A stretch of DNA of 64,000 nucleotides from Epichloe hybrida. Taxonomy: Eukaryota > Ascomycota > Sordariomycetes > Hypocreales > Clavicipitaceae. Positions 54,716 to 64,000 of the stretch are shown here, piece by piece. The stretch is taken from assembly GCA_019022495.1 (NCBI GenBank), contig JAFEKR010000004.1, positions 2,480,001 to 2,544,000 of the forward strand, written 5' to 3'. The notes below the pieces were generated by a model. It was given only the letters and a program-made list of their open reading frames with translations, was not told the origin of the DNA and did not search any database. Both the position numbers and the translations under genes were made by a program. Within the stretch, counting starts at the first letter, position 1, and each line of letters starts with the position of its first letter.

Positions 54716-55702
54716 AGCTCTGTTTCTAAATAACTTTTTATTATTTTCTTATAATAAAGCAGTTACTTAGCACTGCTTTTTACCCCTAAATAGACAGTTA
54801 AATAGAATGTTTAAACTAGGTATTAAAATATTATTTAAGGGCTTTTACTTATACTAAATAGACTAATTAGGCGAATAACCTATTAATAGCGTAATTTACG
54901 TATAATATAAGCAATTACTTAATGCATAGCTATATACTAGTAAAGGTATTATAAGGTTATAATCCTAGAGGTCTATAGTAAGTAATAGTAAATATCCCTT
55001 TAGTAAATAATTAAGCTAAAAGTAAGATTTTAGCACTAAAAGAGAAGCATACTATAATTAAGTAGCTTTTAAGTAACTTATAGACTTAGTATAAAAAATA
55101 TTATAACTAGAAAAGAACTCTAATAAGGTTTAAAGTTAGTAACTATATTTTATTATTAATAAAAAACATTAACCTAAGATACCCTAGTAAAAAGCTAGCT
55201 ATAAAGTATTTAAGACCCTATAAGATTAAAAAGGCAATTAGGAGTTATAGATTAGTGTATTAATTAAGATTACTACCTAGGACTTAATTATATAATATAT
55301 TTAATATTACTAGTCTTAAACCTTTTAAAGAGAACTTAATAAATATAAAAGATATATCCTTACTATAAGATACTATTAAAGATAATAAATAAGAGTTTAA
55401 AGTTAAGAGAATTATTTTATATTATTATAATAAAAGGCATTATAAATATCTAGTTAAATAGAAAGGCTATAATACTTTAGAGAATTCTTAGGTATTAAAA
55501 AGGGATTTTATTACTAGAGAAATTATTAATAACTATAAGTAATAGCTAAGTAATAAAGTTAATATAAGGTAGTTATATTTTATAACTTAATATACTAAAG
55601 ATATTAGAAAATAAAGTTAGTTTACTTAAATAACTTAAATAATCTATTATATAGCTACTAAGCACTTATCCCTTTATAATAGAGTTAGCCCTAGTAACTA
55701 CT

Positions 55703-55972
55703 TGTCAGGAGCGCAGAGGTTAAAGATAGGATGTTTATTGAAGCGGGTCTTTAGAGAACCTTTAGGCCATGCGAATAACAAAGAGGCTAGCTAGCTATAA
55801 GATAGCCACGTGCTTATAAAGCAAGGTATTTATTAAAGACTGCGTATATTATTAGTGCTAGGTTAGAGATTAAAACCTTTACGCACCTGCCCCTAGCTAG
55901 CATTTATCTAGTAGTAACTATAATAGTCTTAGCTATTACTTTATTCTTAACCTTTTAGTGTAAGCTATAATA
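55703..55972 (+). repeat. Chromovirus LTR 2, shared junction of copies A and B
   Basis: Starts TGTCAGGAGCGCAG and ends CTATAATA. It follows directly on the end of internal region A and leads directly into internal region B, with no duplication between, as in a recombination product of two elements. Confidence 0.88.
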
Positions 55973-58900
55973 AATTAATCTCTCTTAACCTTTTTAAGGA
56001 TATAAACTATTAGCTAGATTATTATATAGCTAACACTCTAAAGATCTATAAGAAACACACTAGTACCTTATAATAATAAAGCTATAGATAATTAGGAAGA
56101 TAAAGAACCCTTATAATCTAAAACTATAGATAATAAGGTATAATAAACGCCACTTAATTCTAATTTAGGTAGAGGTATAGATAATATAACTAAAGAAGAA
56201 AGGGTATTATAGTAACACTATAAGGTTATATAATCTAAGCTATATTACCTTTAGAGGAGATAAGAGGTCTTATAGATAAATGCGTAAATTAGAGAGCTTA
56301 AGGCAAATCTAGGATTAGCTAGACCTTAAACTAGACTTATAATTACCCCTTAAATATTAGCTATGATTTTACCTATAGTTTATAGTAATATAGTAGTAAT
56401 TATATAGTAAGGTAGTCTTATTAAAATATAGATAAAAATACTTATATATAAAGGGGAAACGTATAAAAGCCTATAGAATTTCTTAGTAAACTTAGACATA
56501 CTATTTAAATTAGATTACTATACCTTTAAGGATAATATAACTAAGGTAGCGTATATAAGCAGCTGCCTAGCTAGTAATGTAAAGTAATAGTAAATATGTT
56601 ATATAGCTATAGATAGGTATGTAAATTATTTATTAATTACCTAGGCAAATTTCCTAGAATAGTTAAAAACTAGAATAATAGATATAGGTGTAAGACACTT
56701 AGAAGTAATAAGATTACTACTAAATCTTAGGCAAAAGAATAGCTAATTATTTTAATCCTTTATATAAGCCTAGGATAAGGTAAAAGCTAAGTTACCTAAA
56801 GAAATCCCTATATATCTAAAAATTATAATCTTTTTAAATAGCTTAAATAACACTATAAGGAAGTAAATAATTAGTTAAGAGATCCTAATAACCTAGAGCT
56901 AACTACAAGGCTAGGGTAAGAAAGCGAAGGTTATAATAGGTTTAGGCTAAAATAATAAAAAAGGTTAGGACTTTAAAAGAAAGAGGTAATACTCTTATTT
57001 TACATTACTTATAAATAGAGCGTAGTAATAGAGTGAAGACTAAGGGAAAAGATTATCCTTAGTATACTATAAATATAGAAAGCCTAGGCACGCTATACTA
57101 ACTTATTAGGCACTAGATTATTTTACCTATAAAAGTACTAAATATATAACTAAGAAGCATAGGGAAAGTAATAATAAAGCTATATCTCCTAATATAATAC
57201 TAGTTTAATTAGCATAGACCTAGGAATATAATCTTGCTATGGAATACCCTATAGATAATAGAATAAGAATATAAGTATCTCTATAATAAGATAACTAGTA
57301 GTTAGCTATATAAGCGCTATTTAATATAAGCGCATAGTCTTTAATAATTTATCTAAAATTATTATTAAAAAAGGATTAGGAGAATATAATTTAATTAGAT
57401 AAGATATTAGAGAGTGCAAGCAAAAAAGTGATTTTATATTAAGGAATTCTAAAAAAATTAGTTAAGATAAAAGATAGTATAGGATTTATAAAGGTTTACT
57501 AGTTAGCTACTTTATTACTAATATAGGTAAAGGGATAATTCTAGGTATAGACTAGATTAAAGAGTATTTACCTATAATTATATATTAGGAGCATAAATAC
57601 TAAAGATATCTAGTAATAATAGAATATCTCTCCTTTACTTATAGTAAGTAGTAAGTATATAGAGAGAAAAAAATAGTAGTAATTACTTTATTATTAGGAG
57701 TAATAAAGATTAGGCTAAGTGTTCTAGAAAATAAAAATTAAAAAGGAAAAGGAAAAGGCTAATTAAAGGACCTAGTAGTAATAGACATATAAATAAATAG
57801 TAAAGCAGCTACGTGAATCCTTAAGTACGCTTATTTATAATAAAAAAGCAAAGGTATTGTAGTTATACTAATTTTAGAAAACATAAGCAGCGAAGAAGCT
57901 ATATTAAATTAGGATAAGAGCACTAAGCGCTTTACACTAATAATCCTAGAAAAATATAGGGAGTTTATAGATGTTTTTTCTAAAGAGTTAGCAAGTAAGC
58001 TTCCTAAACTAGGAGGTTACACTTATATAATTAAATTAGAAGAAGGGAAAACACTACCTTAGAGGCCTATATATAATTTAGCTAAAAAGGAGCTAGAGGT
58101 TCTTAGAGAGTACCTTATAAGTACGTAGCTTAAAGGGTAAATTAGAAGATTAGTTAGCCTAGCTAGAGCCCTAATTTTATTTATTCTAAAGAAAGGAAGG
58201 AAATTAAGGCTTTATATAGATTATAAGGGCCTAAATAAGATTATAATTAAGAATAAGGCCTCTTTGCCCCTTATTGCTAAAATTCTTAATTAATTAGCAA
58301 GCGTAGTTATTTTTATAGTCCTAGATTTAAAAGATATATACTACTAGCTACATATTCGCTTAGGCAATAAGTAAAAAACAGCATTCTATTATTAATATAG
58401 CTACTTTAAATATCTAGTGATGCCATTTAGACTAGTTAACACACTAGTGACTTTTTAGGAGTATATTAATAATGCTCTTAAAGGACTTATTAATAAGACT
58501 TATATTATCTATTTAGATAATATGCTAATATATAGTAGTAAGGTTAAAGATTATATAAAGCATGTTAAATAAGTTTTATATAGGTTTAGAGAGGCAGGTC
58601 TTTTTATTAACCTTAAGAAGTATTAATTTTTAGTTAAGGAAGTTAAATTTTTAGGCTTTAAGATATTAGAGAAAGGTATTATAATAGACCTAGTAAGAGT
58701 TAAAGCAATTACAACCTAGCTAATACCACGTAGCGTTTTTAATATTTAGTTATTTCTTGGTTTTACTAGATTCTACTACCATTTTATTAAATAGTATAGT
58801 AAAGTTATTATTCTATTAATAGATTGCCTTAGAGGGAATTAACTAGTAACATTTAAACTAGAACCCCGCGAGATAGTAGCGTTTAGAGAGCTTTAATAAA

Positions 58901-61510
58901 GATTTTAGGAAGCGCTAATTTTAGTGCATTTTAACTTACTTATATATCTTAGAGTGGAGATAGATATATCTAGACATGCAATTAGGGCTATACTTACAAT
59001 ATTAGTGCTAGGTTACTAGCACCTAGTTACGTTTATGTTAAGGAAGATAACTAATACTAAATTATAATATTTAATACCTAATAGCGAATTATTAGCTATC
59101 TAAGAGGCTTTTTGCATATAGAGACACTATCTTGCTTATTTAGCTTATATAATTAAAGTTATTATAGATTATTTAAACTATAAGTACCTTACTATAAAGC
59201 CTAAGCTTACTAGTAAGTAAGTAACTACACTTAATAAGCTTTATTCTTTTAACTTTAAGATTATGTATTATGCAAGGAAATTAAATCCTACTAACTCACT
59301 TTTAAGAAGACTAGATTTTATAAGTAAGGTAAGGAAAGAGAAAGTAGTAATTATATAACTTCCTACCTTTTTATCTAAATTTATAAATACTAAGAGATAG
59401 GAACACTATAGCAATATTATTAATGCCATAGGCTCTACGAAAACGTTACTTAATGTAACTAATAGTTAGTTATGACAACGCTGCGATAATACTACTAATA
59501 TCTAGGGTTTTAAAAAATCATAACTTAACTGTATTCCTAAAGAACCTAATAATCTAGATAATCTTAGAAGAGTTATATTAGTAAGGTTATTTAATACTTT
59601 TTATACTTTAGTTAACAAGCAATAAGCTAGCTATAGTAATACTATTAGTACCTAGCGTATATATTATTTATTGCTTAATTGTTTTAATTTTCCTATTAGA
59701 CTAGCTATTACTAATAGGGATAGACTAGCATAGGTTATTGCTAGTAAGCGGCGAGGGCACCCCTTAAAAACATTACTTATCTGTGTCCTTATAAGACTAG
59801 AAGCATCTATTAAACTAATTACTTATAGAGATATTATAGCTAGGATTTAATCTATTTAGAGAACCTCTTCTAAGTTTAACTCTAACTTTTTAGAAAAGAG
59901 CTTAGAATTAGAACCCTTAATTTAAGTCTTATTATATAAAGCATAGTAAGGCAATGACTTTACTATGGCTTAATTAAAGTTACTTAAAAGCGGCGATTTA
60001 GCTATGTCCTAGACATAGTTAATTAGACCCTCTAAGCTATTAATATTTAAGAATTATATTTTTGTTTCTCTAGGTATAAGGAAAGAAATTTTATTACTAA
60101 CTTATAATAACCCTACTACTAGGCACTAAGGAGTAAGTAAAACTCTTTATTAGATTATAAACTAATATTATTAGCTAATAATAAAGAAAGATATAAAGGT
60201 ATACATTAGCACTTATGTAAATTATTAGACTTTAAAACTAAGGCATTATAAACTATATAGTAAGCTAGCTACGTTACTAGTGCTTAATTACCTTTTTTAA
60301 GAATTATTAATGGATTTTATTACTAGACTTCTACTAGTGAAAGATTTAAATTAAACCTATAACGTAATTTTAGTTATTATTAACCGTTTCATAAAATACG
60401 GTATTTACATCCCTATTTTAACGCAACTAACTAGTGATAGGCTAGTAACTATTTTCTTAGAATATATTTTTAGAGACTATAGAGCCCTAGAAGGTATTAT
60501 AATAGACTAAGGTTTTACATTTACTAGTGGTTTCTAGATGACTTTTTACTATCTTCTTATAATAAAGCAGCTACTTAGCACTGCTTTTTACCCCTAGATA
60601 AATAGTTAGATAAAACGTTTAAACTAGGTCTTAGAACATTATTTAAGGGCTTTTGCTTATACTAAATAAACTAATTAGGTAGATAACCTATTAATAGCGT
60701 AATTCGCGTATAATATAAGCAATCACTTAACGCATAGCTATATACTAGTAAAGGCATTATAAGGTTATAATCCTAGAGGTTTACAGTAAGTAGTAGTAAA
60801 TATCCCTTTAGTAAATAATTAAGCTAAAAGTAGGATTTTAGTACTAAGAGAGAAGCACACTATAATTAAGTAGCTTTTAAGTGACTTATAGACTTAGTAT
60901 AAAAAATATTATAACTAGAAAAGAACTCTAATAAGGTTTAAAGTTAGTAACTATGTTTTATTATTAATAAAAAACATTAACCTAAGACGCCCTAGTAAGA
61001 AGCTAGCTATAAAGTATCTAGGCCCCTATAAGATTAAAAAGGTAATTAGAAGTTATGAATTAGTGTATTAATTAAAATTACCACCTAGGACTTAATTATA
61101 TAATATATTTAATATTACTAGTCTTAAACCTTTTAAAGGGGACCTAATAGATATAGAAAATATGTCCTTACTATAAGATACTATTAAAGATAATAAATAA
61201 GAGTTTAAAGTTAAGAGAATTATTTCACACTACTATAATAGAAGGCATTATAAATATCTAGTTAAATAAAAGGGCTATAATGCTTTAGAGAATTCTTAGG
61301 TATTAAAAAGAGATTTTATTACTAGAGAAATTATTAATAACTATAAGCAATAGCTAAGTAGTAAAGTTAATGTAAGGTAATTACGTTTTATAACTTAATA
61401 CACTAAAGATATTAGAAAATAAAGTTAATTTACTTAGATAACTTAAATAATTTATTACATAGTTACTAAGCACCTATCCCTTTATAATAAAGTTAGCCCT
61501 TAAGACTACT
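55973..61510 (+). pseudogene. gag-pol remnant of chromovirus B
   Basis: Colinear with copy A and uninterrupted. RT block LNKIIIKNKASLPLI near 58225, YLDNMLIYS near 58508, FLGFTRFYYHFIK near 58755. The integrase RHxGVSKTLY block is near 60120 and DFITRLLLVKDLN near 60310. Chromodomain text RRHYKYLVK.KGYNALENS lies at 61245-61300. It keeps more CpG and CpA sites than A, and at several shared stops A has TAA where B has TAG, so mutation proceeded further in A. Confidence 0.8.
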
Positions 61511-63040
61511 AGTTTCTTATTATTATTAGTAGCTATAGGAGCTATAGAGGAAGAGGCCTTAGGAGCATTTTTATTATTAAAATCCCCCTCTTTATACATA
61601 TAGACCTAAAGTGTACTAAGGAGCTTAATAAGACTAATATGTTTAGGTAAATTAATAGTATTTAGTGTAAACTACTAGTGAGTTAGTTAAGCATTAGCTA
61701 TATATATTAAGAAAGCTTACCTTTAGGATATTCTAGGCTATAAAGCAAAGGTAGTTTATAATATTAATCTAAGTTTCTAGATTTATAGTGTTACTTAGTA
61801 ACGCTATTATAGTGTGTTTATTATATTCTGCCTTATAGGTAGTATTAGCAAATATTTAAGTATAGTAAATATAACCACGCTTATTAGAATTTTTATAAAC
61901 TAGGATAGTATTTTATAGCTTTTTCTTTGCTTTTATAATAGGCTAGTAGTAAGTTAGTAGTAATCTAGTGTCTAGGAAATAGGATTATACTTACTTTATT
62001 TTAATAGTAATAGCTACCTTTAGAAGTAGCTTTAATAAGTTTAAATAGCCTATTATAAAGCTATATAATTTAAGCTAAAGTCTAGTAGTGTGTTAGTAAT
62101 AACTAGGCAAATTCTAGTTAAGAGAGATATACTATAATATAGTTTTTATTATTTTAGAAGTAATAAGCATATTTTATTAAATAGCCTATTAAATATTAGC
62201 TATAAAGAAGTAATAAGTAAGTAAAGAAGTTATACTTAAAGATTTATTATATTTAGCTAGGAAGGTTTTTTTATTAATAAGGTATCTTAGAATCTTATAA
62301 GTGCTATTTTTTAGGAGAATATTCTATATTACCACTTACTAATAATAGCGTATATATAGAATCTTTTTTAAAGTTATTTTACTAGTAATAAGTTAGTAAT
62401 AAAAACGCTATAAGGATATAATAAACTTATAATAAGATTTTAGAAGAAGTTTACTTTTAGGGAGACTTTATAGGAGATTTCTTAGTTAATAGATTTTCTT
62501 AAGGCATTAATAAAGGCAGAGTTTAGGTATAAGACTTAGACATAGTAAACTAGCTATAAGTTAGCTATAATAGACTAGATAAGGAAGTTATGCTAATAAG
62601 AGTATAAACTCATAAGCTAGATAAGGGTAAGAAACTAAGATAAATAAGGATAGATAATAATAATAATTAGGGACTAAAAGAGGTTAGTAACTACTAAGTA
62701 ATAGTAGTAAGAGAGCTACTACTTAGCTAGTAAGAGTAACTTATAAGGTTAAGGGATATTATAAAAGAAAGGAAAAGTGTAAAAAGGGGGAAAAATTAGT
62801 CTCTTTTATATTAACCCTAGACCCCTTAAGTAATCTAACGCACTGTGTATAGGTAATTCATAAATTATAATAATAACTATTAGCATTACTAAACGCATAT
62901 ATACCTAATAGCTACGAGCTTATAGTGACTATAACATAAGCCCTCTAGTTAGACTATTTAAAACCCTAGCATTAGGTACCTTATTTATTTAACTAATTAC
63001 AAAAATTAACATGGGTTATCTATATTATTTTTTCTAGCTA
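61511..63040. other. AT-rich, RIP-like sequence, origin not recognised
   Basis: 1.5 kb of the same depleted composition as the elements to the left but not homologous to them by eye. No LTR and no polymerase motif was found in my reading of either strand. It may be a more decayed transposon. Confidence 0.4.
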
Positions 63041-63081
63041 TATAACAGGTAATAACATTTGTATTGAAATGTAGGGAGCTA

Positions 63082-63097
63082 GTTGCCAGCTGGCAAC
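63082..63097. repeat. Perfect 16-bp palindrome
   Basis: GTTGCCAGCTGGCAAC is its own reverse complement. It lies at the border where the AT-rich block gives way to less mutated DNA and is followed by CAGCTGTACAGGTGCGG. Confidence 0.85.
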
Positions 63098-63439
63098 AGC
63101 TGTACAGGTGCGGCTCTACGGTTAGGGACTAGTAGAACCACCACGTTGAAATATTTAACGCAACGCAACGGAAGGTTTCGGCAGTTATTAACTAATAGAA
63201 TTCAATCTAGATGACTTTTACAATATCTTATATACTAATAGAATTGATTTTAGTGACGTTATACAGGCAATGCGGCTGTTGGATTAAGAGGCCTAGCTAT
63301 CTAGCTAGATTGAAAAGATCTTCTTTCTCTCATATACCCACTAACCGTATTAGTGGATCCGGACCGCCAAAGAGGTCTTACAGGCCACTTTTTATTTTCC
63401 GCAAAATTTATTTGTATGTAAAATCCAAAAAATTGACTC

Positions 63440-63878
63440 ACCACTATACAAACTAGTAACCTGTATGCACTAAATTTTAGTCTAAAAAATATTCCTATAT
63501 AAAACGAAAGCCCTGTCTTCTAGCTTTAATTTGCTATATGCAAGACTTTTATACAACCTCTAGTTAAAGAGAAAATCGCTATTAAATATAGCTATAGGGT
63601 AACTTGCTTACGTCACCTTAGCTTACCTAATTACTAGTGGCGCTGCGGTTATGGCTACGCTTGTAGCCACAACGCAATTGAATAATCCACAATTAACAAT
63701 TGATTTAGATTAGTCATCCACTCGGTTAGTCGCAGCTATTAATAGCTACAACGTAGCTATTAATAGCTACCTTCGCGACCGTTAACAGCTGCAGTGCAGC
63801 TATTAGGCTTGCAATGCAAGCTAGTAATAGAAAGGTCCTTTAACTAGAAAGGGCTAAAAATAGGTCTTATTTTTAACA
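63440..63878 (-). mobile_element. Probable LTR of another retroelement, body to the right of the window
   Basis: On the minus strand a sequence starting TGTTAAAAATAAGACC at 63878 is preceded directly by a polypurine tract (GTAAAGGGGG, 63879-63888). That is the junction expected at a 3' LTR. A TATA-like TTTTATATAGG is present near 63500. The inner end is unknown: the partner LTR would lie beyond 64000, and TACA near 63460 is one candidate end. Composition is far less depleted in CpG and CpA than the flanks, as short LTRs often are. Confidence 0.4.
63731..63826. repeat. Cluster of palindromes within the putative LTR
   Basis: A 21-bp direct repeat contains GCAGCTATTAATAGCTAC (63732-63749) and the perfect 18-bp palindrome GTAGCTATTAATAGCTAC (63753-63770). 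AGCTGCAGTGCAGCT and GCTTGCAATGCAAGC follow, each with 7-bp arms around one base. A further hairpin GGCTAC-GCTT-GTAGCC lies just to the left, near 63654. Confidence 0.85.
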
Positions 63879-64000
63879 CCCCCTTTACAAAAGAATTACA
63901 TATAAGCTAATTAAAAGCGTATAAAGTGATATAGGGTAAACAAGAACTTTTAGATAAAAACAGATAAAAGGGAAAAATAGGAAAAGATAAAAGACCCCCT

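Larger units (their letters stand above)
52914..54722. mobile_element. hAT-like non-autonomous DNA transposon, 1809 bp, minisatellite-filled
   Basis: The ends are inverted repeats CAGAGCTTTG...CAAAGCTCTG. It is flanked by perfect 8-bp duplications TTTCTAAA (52906-52913 and 54723-54730) that fit the hAT preference nTnnnnAn. The empty site is seen in chromovirus copy B (GGTTTCTAGATGAC). Inside: dense ACTACACTAC subterminal repeats at both ends, a 10-bp tandem array, six 98-bp tandem repeats, and a non-repetitive right part (about 53940-54570) in which I could not recognise a transposase. The CA-rich termini are barely RIP-mutated although the host element is. Confidence 0.85.
41456..55702 (+). 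pseudogene. gag-pol remnant of chromovirus A, interrupted twice
   Basis: RT motifs are LNKIIIKNKAPLPLI (near 43740), VLDLKDTYY (43830), YLDNTLIYS for YLDDTLIYS (44015) and FLGFTRFYYYFIK (44270). RNase H follows with LVHFNLLIYLRVKINIS (44430). After the copia insertion, TRH.GVSKTLY and DFITRLLLVKDLN (52490-52730) are integrase. RRHYKYLVK.KGY-like chromodomain text lies at 55400-55530 (RHYKYLVK, KGYNTLENS, RDFITREI). The nested copia (45376-52234) and hAT-like element (52914-54722) both interrupt this copy. It is more heavily RIP-mutated than copy B. Confidence 0.8.
41186..61510 (+). mobile_element. Two RIP-degraded Ty3/gypsy chromoviruses in an LTR-internal-LTR-internal array
   Basis: LTRs of 270 bp lie at 41186 and 55703. 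Internal region A runs 41456-55702, and after subtracting the two nested insertions and their duplications it is about 5566 bp. Internal region B runs 55973-61510, about 5538 bp, and is colinear with A throughout. Both decode on the plus strand to gag-like, protease, RT, RNase H, integrase and chromodomain remnants, so they are chromoviruses. The expected third LTR after B is absent: the match to A ends at 61510, the exact place where the next LTR should start. All frames are full of stops at Gln/Trp positions. Confidence 0.88.

Noticed and set aside
63355..63450. tRNA-like A-box (TATAGTGGTGAGTC) and B-box-like (GGTCCGGATCC) text on the minus strand
   Set aside because: Spacing and lack of acceptor and anticodon stems do not make a tRNA; a SINE is possible, but the polypurine tract at 63879 favours an LTR.

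Overview
The window comes from a filamentous ascomycete, most likely a Sordariomycete of the Hypocreales. This rests on short GT-AG introns with CTAAC-like branch points, fungal-type versions of Lunapark, Imh1, Mcp1 and a SWIRM protein, Zn2Cys6 regulator remains, and transposon blocks with the C-to-T / G-to-A decay typical of repeat-induced point mutation (RIP).

Layout. (1) 1-14790 is an ordinary GC-balanced housekeeping block: Lunapark (partial, minus), golgin Imh1 (plus, one apparent 1-nt frameshift), a Fun19/Laf2-like SWIRM protein (minus), an F-box/WD-like protein (minus) and mitochondrial Mcp1 (minus). (2) 14791-24074 is one very AT-rich, RIP-degraded Ty3/gypsy retroelement on the minus strand with 111-bp terminal repeats. 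It sits in what was a bidirectional promoter of about 280 bp between Mcp1 and a small C2H2 zinc-finger gene (24198-24742). (3) 25127-31856 is an accessory stretch of broken genes: a fungal_trans-type regulator fragment, a SANT/Myb fragment, TPR repeats, a second Zn2Cys6 regulator and a truncated PTH11-like membrane protein. (4) 31919-39988 holds intact or nearly intact accessory genes: an intronless S8 subtilase and three diverged paralogues of a family I do not recognise. (5) 40545-61510 is a transposon nest. It has a solo LTR with target-site duplication TATTG; two Ty3/gypsy chromoviruses in an LTR-internal-LTR-internal array; a Ty1/copia element (45376-52234, minus, duplication GAACC) inside the first; and a 1.8-kb hAT-like element (52914-54722, duplication TTTCTAAA) also inside the first. 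(6) 61511-64000 is AT-rich sequence ending in a probable minus-strand LTR whose element body would lie outside the window.

How it fits together. The left block encodes endomembrane and organelle maintenance (ER junctions, Golgi tethering, mitochondrial lipid contacts) plus chromatin and ubiquitin-ligase adaptors, with no sign of a pathway cluster. The right half looks like a fast-evolving accessory compartment: decayed regulators, a protease, a private gene family, then nested RIP-silenced transposons. The items most worth follow-up are the three-paralogue family and the minisatellite-filled hAT-like element. All coordinates and motifs were read by eye; no alignment or database search was run.
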